A stretch of DNA of 6,079 bases, taken from NCBI GenBank assembly GCA_013298455.1, contig JAAFHR010000219.1, forward strand, positions 1 to 6,079. The letters run 5' to 3'. The notes under the pieces are model-generated. The model had not been told where the DNA came from, did no database searches, and saw only the letters and a program-made list of their open reading frames with translations. Below, in pieces: positions 1-5,767 of this stretch. The DNA is from Betaproteobacteria bacterium (lineage in GTDB: Bacteria; Pseudomonadota; Gammaproteobacteria; Burkholderiales; Casimicrobiaceae). The position numbers were made by a program, and so were the translations under genes. Every line of letters starts with the position of its first letter. Position 1 is the stretch's first letter.

Positions 1-15
1 GTGCTCTTCCGGTCT
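1..15. other. probable residual Illumina adapter at contig end
   Basis: The first 15 bases, GTGCTCTTCCGGTCT, match the inner end of the standard Illumina TruSeq adapter (GTGCTCTTCCGATCT, from memory) at 14 of 15 positions. The orientation is the one expected at a left contig end, with the adapter outside and the insert beginning at base 16. The MerR-family reading frame on the minus strand is normal up to base 16 (ending FYEAQG plus the first base of a probable Leu codon) and becomes un-MerR-like exactly at this junction. I infer an untrimmed adapter remnant with one sequencing error. It should not be treated as genomic sequence. Confidence 0.82.
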
Positions 16-103
16 GCCCTTGTGCCTCGTAGAAGCGCAGCGTGCTGGCGGCAACCCCTGCGCGAACGGACGTTTGGCTGATGCTGCTCCAGTGTGACTC
101 CAT
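16..103 (-). CDS. MerR-family transcriptional regulator, N-terminal fragment
   Basis: Only the first 29 codons are present, read leftward from an ATG at 103-101, and the gene runs off the left end. The visible residues are SISQTSVRAGVAASTLRFYE followed by AQG. They match the first helix-turn-helix of MerR proteins, where the family pattern is I-x-x-V/A-x-x-x-G-V-x-x-S-T-L-R-F/Y-Y-E-x-x-G-L. Eight residues before the conserved Ile is a usual N-terminus for the family. Upstream of the ATG only a weak purine stretch (GGGAT) could act as a ribosome binding site. The gene is divergent from the questin oxidase-like gene, and the promoter between them has MerR-type spacing, so it probably controls that gene and itself. 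The effector-binding C-terminus, including any SoxR-like cysteine cluster, is outside the window, so the subfamily is undecided. TLRFYE instead of the SALHFYE of E. coli SoxR argues against a classical SoxR. Confidence 0.82.
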
Positions 104-130
104 GACAATCCCGAATGATTAAAAATAGAT

Positions 131-161
131 TTGACTTCAAGTTAACTTTAACTTTTAGTAT
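131..161 (+). promoter_or_regulatory. MerR-type promoter (19-bp spacer) for the questin oxidase-like gene
   Basis: A -35 element TTGACT (131-136) and a -10 element TAGTAT (156-161) are separated by exactly 19 bp (137-155). This is the overlong spacing that MerR-family activators correct by twisting the DNA, while ordinary sigma-70 promoters have about 17 bp. The spacer begins TCAAGTTAACTT, which from memory is identical and identically placed relative to the -35 in the E. coli soxS promoter. The right half-site (TAACTTT instead of GAGGAAT) differs. The predicted transcript starts near 168, giving a short leader of about 24 nt before the ATG at 192. The promoter lies in a clearly AT-rich patch between the divergent genes. 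Confidence 0.75.
136..151. promoter_or_regulatory. dyad operator for a MerR-family regulator
   Basis: The 16-bp element TTCAAGTTAACTTTAA is palindromic except for one base pair (138 against 149), with a perfect 10-bp core AAGTTAACTT at 139-148. It sits between the -35 and -10 elements, where MerR proteins bind their promoters. Beside it is a tandem 6-bp repeat, TAACTT at 143-148 and again at 149-154, so the right half-site may have been altered by a small duplication. Binding by the adjacent regulator is inferred. Confidence 0.65.
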
Positions 162-191
162 TGATTCGGTCAATCTCATCTACATCTGATC

Positions 192-1247
192 ATGCAAAGT
201 AATGCCGGAGCGAGCTCATTGCTCCACGACCTAATCGACCAATCCGCCGACGTCTCGCCCGAATACGGAAACGGGCTCGCCAATCACTTGCCGATGGCTC
301 TACACGCGATGCATACCTTGGGCGCGAGCGATGAGCGTTTGTGCGAGTTTGCCAAGTGCTATTGCACCCGCCTCGAACGGGTTGAATTTCCACAGATCGA
401 CACCTCCGCGTGGCCCGATCTTCGTGGACAGTTGTTGGCCTACGGTTCGCTTGAGCGCATGTTCGCTGCTCGAATTGCCGCTGCGGGACGCGATATCGTG
501 CTTCGCGAAACGCTGCCTCATTTAATGCCGGGCGTCGCCGCAAACGCGTTTCACGGGTTGATTCGCAGTGCTCACGCTGTCGCCCTCGGTCATGATGCGG
601 AGCTCGCGAGCGCACTGGCGTATTGGGCGGCGGCATGGCTACCTATGCTTCCCATTGAGCAACATGACACGTTGCCGTGGCCGTCAATGGCGTTTTCCGA
701 TTGGGTCAGTGCAGCGTACTCTTTGCGGTCGGACGTGACCACAGGCCGGTCGTTGATCGTTGCGCGGATGAAGGATTTAGTCGAGCTGCCTGCGTTCAGG
801 GCACTTGCACCAGCGCTTATCGTGCATCAGCAATCCATCCTTACTATGTCTCGATTTGCCGCCGGGTTATACGCGCAGACCGGAAACTTCACGGTGCTTC
901 ACCTCATCACATCTAGCCATGCGTTGACGGTACTTCGGCCATGGTTCAACGACGAGATTGCCGCTAGTCGATGGTTTAGCGTGGCATTTCTTGCGGCGCT
1001 GCGAGCATCGAACGTGTCGCTCGGTGACGTAAGCGCGGCAACGTGCTCACCGCACACGACTTCGCTGAGCTCGGCCGCGCGCGATTCACACGGTGCTTGG
1101 GTTCGGCTGGGCGCAGCGGCGATTGCTAGCAACGACGATCACGTCGCCAAAATCGTTTACTCCGCAAAGGTGATGTTCGAGCTTACGGGTGATGAGGTGT
1201 TTCTGGCCGCTGCGGCGAAGGGTGTCTCGGTTCAGGGACGCGGGTAG
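192..1247 (+). CDS. questin oxidase-family (DUF4243) protein
   Basis: This 351-residue protein has the conserved blocks I associate with the questin oxidase family: NHLPMALHAMHTLG (31-44), FHGLIRSAHAV (120-130) followed by ELASALAYWAAAW (137-149), a His-containing FTVLHLITSSHALTVLRPW segment (233-251), and a C-terminal DDHVAKIVYSAKVMFELTGDEVFLAAA block (315-341). In fungi, family members open the anthraquinone ring of questin in a Baeyer-Villiger-like reaction during geodin-type biosynthesis. The role of bacterial members is unknown to me, so a substrate cannot be named. There is no signal peptide or membrane segment, so it is expected to be cytoplasmic. It appears full length. The ATG at 192 has no recognisable Shine-Dalgarno sequence, but it lies about 24 nt after the predicted transcription start and no better upstream start is visible. 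It is divergent from a MerR-family gene and behind a MerR-type promoter, so induction by a small or redox-active molecule is likely (inference). No clear terminator follows the stop. Confidence 0.85.
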   Translation: MQSNAGASSLLHDLIDQSADVSPEYGNGLANHLPMALHAMHTLGASDERLCEFAKCYCTRLERVEFPQIDTSAWPDLRGQLLAYGSLERMFAARIAAAGRDIVLRETLPHLMPGVAANAFHGLIRSAHAVALGHDAELASALAYWAAAWLPMLPIEQHDTLPWPSMAFSDWVSAAYSLRSDVTTGRSLIVARMKDLVELPAFRALAPALIVHQQSILTMSRFAAGLYAQTGNFTVLHLITSSHALTVLRPWFNDEIAASRWFSVAFLAALRASNVSLGDVSAATCSPHTTSLSSAARDSHGAWVRLGAAAIASNDDHVAKIVYSAKVMFELTGDEVFLAAAAKGVSVQGRG

Positions 1248-1322
1248 CACTTCCTCTCATCGTGACCCCGTGGCTCCGCAGTGCCCGCCTCTCCAAGCCT
1301 CGAGCGAGCTCTCCCAGAAGTT

Positions 1323-2228
1323 TCAATCACTGCGTTGCAGGCGCTTTGCGGCCGCCCGCGCTCGCAAGTTTTCTGTCGTCATTCCTTGACCATCGGGTTG
1401 CCAACCCGGCGGGCCAAACGCGTAGCCGAGCACCTCGCGGACCGATCTAGCGCGAGTCAGGTCTTTCGCCAAACTCATCCACGGGGTGAAGACGATTCGA
1501 AAGGGATTGTTTGAGTGAATGGGCTCGACCCAGCCGTAAACAGGCTTCACATCATTTCGCTCGGGGATGTAGGTGCCAAACATCCGATCAAAAATCATCA
1601 ATACGCCGCCGTAGTTGGCATCTAAATATTCGAGGTTTGAGGCATGATGTACACGGTGCGCCGAGGGGGTATTGATGATGCCCTCAAGAAACCCTAGCCT
1701 CGGAATCCACTCGGCGTGAATCCAGAATTGGTAGAGCAAGTTAATGGCAAGTGCGACGAGGATGAGCTGCGGCGGAAAGCCCAACCACGCCAACGGTGAG
1801 AAGAACACCAAGGTCAAAGAGATGCGCCCAAACCATCCGAGGCGATAGGCCGCCGATAAATTGAATTGATTCGGCGAATGGTGAACCGCATGATTGGCCC
1901 AAGACCAGCGCACACGATGCGACGCTCGATGAAACCAGTAGTACGCAAATTCGAGTGCGAAAAAGAGCGCAATCCAGCTCAGCGCTTCGCTCATATCCCA
2001 GTTGAAGAGTCGGTGTTCATAGAGCCACGCCGCACCCGGCAGCGCGATCGCAATCGGAATGAAATCCCCGATCCGACGACCCACCGCAATCGCCAGCGAC
2101 GCCGCTGAGCCGCGCCAATCGTAGTCTCGGCGCGCAATAAGACTCAGCACCACGCCCTCGAGAAGCGCGCTGCCAACGGCGACGATGGCAATAACGACGT
2201 AGATTTGGACGAGTGTGGGGGAAGTCAT
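1323..2228 (-). CDS. fatty acid hydroxylase / sterol desaturase superfamily membrane protein
   Basis: The 301-residue protein has the three histidine clusters of the membrane di-iron hydroxylase superfamily: HRASH at 100-104, HAVHH at 113-117 and HRVHH at 191-195, with an extra His in WIHAEW (171). These residues bind two irons that activate O2 to hydroxylate or desaturate a lipid or sterol-like substrate. Hydrophobic stretches near 8-29, 43-68, 81-98 and 139-168 indicate an inner-membrane protein. The block after the third cluster (N-x-x-Y-x-D-x-NYGG, then FDRMFGTY) and the C-terminal FGPPGWQPDG are typical of bacterial sterol desaturase-like proteins and resemble the alkylglycerol monooxygenase branch; the actual substrate is unknown. 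I chose the ATG at 2228. A TTG 12 codons upstream would add a polar, unconserved stretch, and neither start has a good ribosome binding site. The gene converges on the questin oxidase-like gene with 75 bp between them, so the two are not co-transcribed. Confidence 0.92.
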   Translation of the reverse strand: MTSPTLVQIYVVIAIVAVGSALLEGVVLSLIARRDYDWRGSAASLAIAVGRRIGDFIPIAIALPGAAWLYEHRLFNWDMSEALSWIALFFALEFAYYWFHRASHRVRWSWANHAVHHSPNQFNLSAAYRLGWFGRISLTLVFFSPLAWLGFPPQLILVALAINLLYQFWIHAEWIPRLGFLEGIINTPSAHRVHHASNLEYLDANYGGVLMIFDRMFGTYIPERNDVKPVYGWVEPIHSNNPFRIVFTPWMSLAKDLTRARSVREVLGYAFGPPGWQPDGQGMTTENLRARAAAKRLQRSD

Positions 2229-2469
2229 TGTGCAAGGTAACCGCGACGAGCCATTTGGCGGCAATGGTAACTAAACGGCTAACGCCGATGTAAAGCCTTT
2301 TCGAAACAGTTTGACTAAAGTAAGACTGCTGTAGCGCTGATCGAAAGTAAAGCTCCCTCGTCGCAGTGGGGCACTCCCAAGAATTGGGCGAGCCAGCGTG
2401 GTGGGGTTGCGTGACGGCGACGTGCAGTTGGGCGAGCTCACCACAATGCTTCAGCGCTTACGATTGCCG

Positions 2470-2488
2470 CCCCTTCGACAAGCTCAGG
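2470..2488 (+). repeat. TTCGACAAGCTCAGG intergenic repeat, copy 1
   Basis: The sequence CCCCTTCGACAAGCTCAGG is the first of three copies of a short repeat in this intergenic stretch. Its last 18 bases (2471-2488) are the perfect reverse complement of CCTGAGCTTGTCGAAGGG in copy 2 (2550-2567), about 61 bp away. From memory, repeats with this core are abundant in the intergenic DNA of many proteobacteria and behave like REP-type palindromic elements. Confidence 0.85.
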
Positions 2489-2542
2489 ACATGCTTCGCG
2501 GGAACTACGAAGTGGGTAAGTTGTGCAGACGTCGTTTTGTTC

Positions 2543-2608
2543 CGTTCGCCCTGAGCTTGTCGAAGGGTTGGCGGTGACCTATCAAGGCTTCGACAAGCTC
2601 AGCCCGAA
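2543..2608. repeat. inverted pair of TTCGACAAGCTCAG repeats forming a long hairpin (copies 2 and 3)
   Basis: Copy 2, in reverse orientation, covers CGTTCGCCCTGAGCTTGTCG and the following AAGGG (2543-2567). Copy 3, in forward orientation, is GGCTTCGACAAGCTCAGCCC plus GAA (2586-2608). CTGAGCTTGTCGAAG (2551-2565) and CTTCGACAAGCTCAG (2588-2602) pair perfectly over 15 bp around a 22-nt loop. Beyond a 2x2 mismatch, TTCG (2545-2548) pairs with CGAA (2605-2608). At the right flank, GCCC-GAAA-GGGC (2602-2613) could form an alternative small hairpin with a GNRA tetraloop. The arrangement resembles a REP doublet (BIME-like). No transposase is visible here. Confidence 0.85.
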
Positions 2609-2656
2609 AGGGCGTGGAGTGTGTTCGGTTGAGGCGACCCGAATGACTCGTTGGCA

Positions 2657-2686
2657 ACAAAACGGCCCCCGAAGGAGCCGTTTTGT
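2657..2686 (-). terminator. intrinsic terminator of acnB
   Basis: ACAAAACGGC (2657-2666) pairs perfectly over 10 bp with GCCGTTTTGT (2677-2686). The stem can be extended inward by two G-C pairs past one mismatch, to a CGAA loop. Read on the minus strand, the GC-rich stem runs into TTTTGTTG, a typical U-rich end, about 48 nt after the acnB stop codon. The A/T flanks are symmetrical, so it could also stop transcription arriving from the left. Confidence 0.87.
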
Positions 2687-2733
2687 CGATACACGTGAGC
2701 GCGGTCAGGCCCGCGCCTACAGGTGGGGCGGCT

Positions 2734-5331
2734 TTACGCCGTCACACTATCCGCCTTCTCATTGAACTCCGCCATTTCGTTGAAGTTCATGTACTTGTAG
2801 ATGTTTGCGCCGTCGCTGTTGACGATGCCCATGTCGGCCAAGTATTCGGCTTTGGTGGGGATGCGTCCGAGCTTCGAGCAGATGGCGGCGAGCTCTGCGC
2901 TGCCCAAGTACACGTCGGAGTTTTTGCCTAGGCGGTTGGGGAAGTTTCGCGTTGAGGTGCTCATCACGGTGGCACCCTCTTTTACTTGCGCTTGGTTGCC
3001 CATGCAGAGTGAGCAGCCGGGCATTTCCATACGGGCACCTGCCGTGCCGAAGGTGTTGTAGTGGCCTTCGTCTGAGAGCTGGGCGGCGTCCATTTTGGTG
3101 GGCGGGGCGATCCAGAGTTTGACGGGGATATCGCGCTTGTTTTCCAAGAGTTTCGCAGCGGCGCGGAAGTGGCCGATGTTGGTCATGCAGCTGCCGATGA
3201 AGACTTCGTCGATCTTGGCACCGGCGACGTCGCTCAACGTTTTTGCATCATCCGGATCGTTCGGGCAGCAGACGATGGGCTCGGTGATTTCGTTCAAATC
3301 GATTTCGATGGTGGCTGCGTATTCGGCATCCGCGTCGGCTTTGAGGAGCTTCGGATCAGCAAGCCACGCCTCCATCGCCTTGATGCGGCGGGCGATAGAG
3401 CGCGGATCGGCGTAACCGTCGGCAATCATGGCTCTCAGGAGCACGATGTTTGATTTCAAGTACTCGATGACGGGCTCGTTGTTCAGTGCAACCGTGCAGC
3501 CCGCAGCGCTGCGCTCGGCGGACGCATCAGCGAGCTCAAAGGCCTGCTCAATTTTGAGATCAGGTAGACCTTCGATTTCGAGAATGCGACCGGAGAAGAT
3601 GTTTTTCTTGCCTTGCTTGGCCACGGTTAAATGACCGGCTTTGATCGCGTACAGCGGAATGGCGTGAACAAGATCACGCAAGGTCACGCCGGGTTGCATC
3701 TTGCCTTTGAAGCGCACCAACACGCTCTCTGGCATGTCAAGCGGCATGACGCCCGTAGCCGCTGCGAAAGCAACCAAACCGGAGCCGGCGGGGAACGAGA
3801 TACCAATCGGGAAACGAGTGTGACTGTCACCACCGGTGCCCACGGTATCGGGCAGCAGCATGCGGTTTAGCCATGAGTGAATGATGCCGTCGCCGGGCCG
3901 CAGCGAAATGCCGCCGCGCGTGGAGATGAAATCGGGCAGCTCGTGGTGCATCTTCACGTCAACGGGCTTGGGATACGCCGCCGTGTGGCAAAACGATTGC
4001 ATCACCAAATCCGATGAGAAGCCCAAGCAGGCCAAGTCTTTCAGCTCGTCGCGGGTCATGGGGCCGGTGGTGTCTTGTGAGCCGACGGAGGTCATTTTCG
4101 GTTCGCAGTAGGTATCGGGACGAACGCCTTTGCCTTCGGGCAAGCCGCAAGCGCGGCCAACCATTTTTTGTGCGAGCGTGAAGCCTTTGCCGGAATCTTT
4201 CGGCGGTACCGGCAAGCGGAAGAGGGTGCTGGGCGGCAAACCCAATGCCTCGCGTGCTTTGCCCGTGAGGCCACGGCCAACGATGAGCGGAATACGTCCA
4301 CCCGCGCGAACTTCATCGAGCAGCACCAAATTTTTGAGCTGCGTTTCGGCGATCACTTTGCCGTCTTTCGTGGCCGTAACTTTGCCGGTGGCGTGATCAA
4401 GCGCGAGCTGCACCACGTCGCCCATGTTCATCTGCGCCACGTCGATTTCGATGGGCAACGCGCCCGCATCTTCCATCGTGTTGTAAAAAATCGGTGCGAT
4501 TTTGTTGCCGAGGCACACGCCGCCGAAGCGCTTGTTGGGGATGAACGGAATGTCGTCGCCGGTGTACCAAAGCACACTGTTGGTGGCCGATTTGCGGCTC
4601 GATCCCGTGCCGACTACGTCGCCCACGTACGCAACGAGATTGCCTTTAGCGCGCAAGTCGTTGATGAATTTCACGGGGCCGCGTTTGCCGTCTTCTTCGG
4701 GTGTGATGCCATCGCGCTTGTTTTTGAGCATGGCGAGCGCATGCAGCGGAATGTCGGGGCGGCTCCACGCGTCCGGCGCGGGTGAGAGGTCATCCGTGTT
4801 GGTTTCGCCCGTCACTTTGAACACCGAAATCGTGATCGATTTGGGCACTTCGGGGCGCGAGGTGAACCACTCGGCGTTGGCCCAGCTTTGCATCACGGCT
4901 TTGGCGTGCGCGTTGCCTTTGTCGGCCTTTTCTTTCACGTCGTGAAATTGGTCGAACATCAGGAGCGTTTTCTTCAAACCGTTGGCTGCAATACCGCCTA
5001 CCACCGCGTCGTCCAGCAAATCGACCATCGGTGAAATGTTGTAGCCACCGAGCATGGTGCCCAACAGCTCTGTCGCTTTTTCACGTGACAACAGCGGCGT
5101 TTTCTCCGTGCCGTGGGCGACAGCGGCCAAGTAGCTGGCCTTCACTTTCGCGGCGTTGTCCACGCCAGCCGGTACGCGATTGGTGATCAAGTTCACCAGG
5201 AAATCAGTCTCACCCGCCGGCGGATTTTTAAAGAGCTCAACGAGCTGCTCGGTTTGCTTCGCGCTCAACGGCAGCGGTGGAATACCAAGCGCTTGGCGCT
5301 CAGCGACGTGTTGACGATAGGCTTCTAGCAT
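2734..5331 (-). CDS. acnB: aconitate hydratase B (bifunctional aconitase / 2-methylisocitrate dehydratase)
   Basis: The 865-residue protein has the same length as E. coli AcnB and is closely similar to it throughout. It catalyses citrate to isocitrate through cis-aconitate in the TCA cycle and, as in E. coli, can probably hydrate 2-methyl-cis-aconitate in the methylcitrate pathway. It is cytoplasmic. The N-terminal HEAT-like domain (about 1-160) is followed by the swivel domain, with SPAPDAWSRPDIPLHALAML (183-202) and GDVVGTGSSRKSATNSVLW (237-255), and then the catalytic core with GSQDTTGPMTRDELKDLACL (417-436) and GTGGDSHTRFPIG (498-510). The [4Fe-4S] ligands are visible as Cys715 (FIGSCMTN) and Cys773/Cys776 (PGCSLCMGNQ), and STSTRNFPNR is at 791-800. 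I chose the ATG at 5331 because it gives the canonical MLEAYRQHVAER start and has an AGGAG six bases upstream. The gene lies only 34 bp downstream of the vapC-like gene in the same direction and ends before a strong terminator. Nothing suggests damage. Confidence 0.98.
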   Translation of the reverse strand: MLEAYRQHVAERQALGIPPLPLSAKQTEQLVELFKNPPAGETDFLVNLITNRVPAGVDNAAKVKASYLAAVAHGTEKTPLLSREKATELLGTMLGGYNISPMVDLLDDAVVGGIAANGLKKTLLMFDQFHDVKEKADKGNAHAKAVMQSWANAEWFTSRPEVPKSITISVFKVTGETNTDDLSPAPDAWSRPDIPLHALAMLKNKRDGITPEEDGKRGPVKFINDLRAKGNLVAYVGDVVGTGSSRKSATNSVLWYTGDDIPFIPNKRFGGVCLGNKIAPIFYNTMEDAGALPIEIDVAQMNMGDVVQLALDHATGKVTATKDGKVIAETQLKNLVLLDEVRAGGRIPLIVGRGLTGKAREALGLPPSTLFRLPVPPKDSGKGFTLAQKMVGRACGLPEGKGVRPDTYCEPKMTSVGSQDTTGPMTRDELKDLACLGFSSDLVMQSFCHTAAYPKPVDVKMHHELPDFISTRGGISLRPGDGIIHSWLNRMLLPDTVGTGGDSHTRFPIGISFPAGSGLVAFAAATGVMPLDMPESVLVRFKGKMQPGVTLRDLVHAIPLYAIKAGHLTVAKQGKKNIFSGRILEIEGLPDLKIEQAFELADASAERSAAGCTVALNNEPVIEYLKSNIVLLRAMIADGYADPRSIARRIKAMEAWLADPKLLKADADAEYAATIEIDLNEITEPIVCCPNDPDDAKTLSDVAGAKIDEVFIGSCMTNIGHFRAAAKLLENKRDIPVKLWIAPPTKMDAAQLSDEGHYNTFGTAGARMEMPGCSLCMGNQAQVKEGATVMSTSTRNFPNRLGKNSDVYLGSAELAAICSKLGRIPTKAEYLADMGIVNSDGANIYKYMNFNEMAEFNEKADSVTA

Positions 5332-5337
5332 GGGGTT

Positions 5338-5342
5338 CTCCT
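5338..5342 (-). promoter_or_regulatory. ribosome binding site of acnB
   Basis: Read on the minus strand, AGGAG is followed by six bases (AACCCC) and then the ATG at 5331. It is the best Shine-Dalgarno match in the window and fixes the acnB start 33 codons inside the longer open frame. Confidence 0.85.
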
Positions 5343-5365
5343 GGTGAATGTTGAATGAGTTGGGG

Positions 5366-5767
5366 TCACTGTTCGCCAGGAACAATGACCTTGAGGCCTT
5401 TGAAATAGTCGCGGTGGAATCCGGTGTCATAGGTCACCAATCCATCGCACTGCATGAGCGCATGTGCACCGATCAAAAAATCCGCGATGATGCGTGACCG
5501 GGTGCCGCCGTTTTTGCGGTAGCGCTTGGACATCTCGCCCGCGCGAATGGCTGCAGTTTCCGTGAGTGGCACGAAAATGAAGCCGAGGCTTGTCAGCGTC
5601 TTTCGGGTTGTTTCGCTATCGCCATGCGCGCAGATTTCCGCCATCGCGACCTCAGAGATCGCGAGCGGACCCACTTGCGCGGTTTCGCTCAAGGTTTGCG
5701 CGCTAACCGCCGCGTTGGGGCCCGCGAACAACATGTCGACGAGCACGCTGGAATCGACGGCGATCAT
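5366..5767 (-). CDS. vapC: PIN-domain ribonuclease toxin, VapC family
   Basis: The 133-residue protein is a complete single PIN domain. The acidic residues expected to hold the catalytic Mg2+ are all visible: Asp5 in MIAVDSSVLVD, Glu44 in VAMAEICAH, Asp96 in RIIADFLIGAHAL and Asp114 in VTYDTGFHRDYF. VapC toxins of this type cut tRNA or rRNA and are silenced by an antitoxin made from the same transcript. The ATG at 5767 overlaps the stop of the upstream gene as ATGA, and there is no strong Shine-Dalgarno sequence, so translation is probably coupled to that gene. The same frame stays open upstream for more than 80 codons, but that part is only a shadow of the upstream gene. The toxin stop is 34 bp from the acnB start. 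The PIN fold is confident; the RNA target and whether the toxin is active are unknown. Confidence 0.9.
   Translation of the reverse strand: MIAVDSSVLVDMLFAGPNAAVSAQTLSETAQVGPLAISEVAMAEICAHGDSETTRKTLTSLGFIFVPLTETAAIRAGEMSKRYRKNGGTRSRIIADFLIGAHALMQCDGLVTYDTGFHRDYFKGLKVIVPGEQ

Larger units (their letters stand above)
2229..2656. other. intergenic region without a convincing gene
   Basis: This stretch lies between the start of the hydroxylase gene and the acnB terminator. It contains a small inverted element CGGCTAACGCCG (2276-2287) just upstream of the hydroxylase start, which could belong to its leader or promoter, and the three-copy inverted repeat cluster at 2470-2608. I found no convincing -35/-10 pair for the hydroxylase gene, although the promoter must lie here on the minus strand. 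Short open frames across the region mostly translate the repeats and look like no known protein. One plus-strand frame from about 2341 to 2576 has mildly protein-like composition but no good start. Confidence 0.6.

Noticed and set aside
1..16. Reading the MerR-like peptide on through QTGRA at the left edge
   Set aside because: Those codons fall in the adapter-like bases and break the family consensus, so the genuine sequence is taken to stop at base 16.
1248..1322. Terminator between the convergent questin oxidase-like and hydroxylase genes
   Set aside because: Only a tiny CTCG-AG-CGAG inverted motif is visible, with no stable stem followed by a T-run on either strand.
2229..2264. TTG start extending the hydroxylase by 12 residues
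   Set aside because: The added stretch is polar, lies before the first membrane segment, and has no Shine-Dalgarno sequence; the ATG at 2228 gives the usual short N-terminus.
2341..2576. Plus-strand frame with somewhat protein-like content (VVGLRDGDVQLGELTTMLQR)
   Set aside because: There is no good start codon with a ribosome binding site, the frame runs straight through two repeat copies, and I recognise no family. A degraded gene fragment is possible but unsupported.
2366..2765. Plus-strand short open frames across the intergenic repeats (62 and 80 codons)
   Set aside because: Their peptides are largely translations of the TTCGACAAGCTCAG repeats and the terminator, with no ribosome binding site and no family resemblance.
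4168..4785. 205-codon plus-strand open frame inside acnB
   Set aside because: It is antisense to a perfectly conserved part of AcnB, and its His/Arg/Ala-rich peptide resembles no family.
5332..5430. Upstream extension of AcnB by 33 residues
   Set aside because: The canonical AcnB N-terminus begins at the ATG at 5331 with a clear AGGAG. The extension overlaps the end of the toxin gene and has no counterpart in AcnB.
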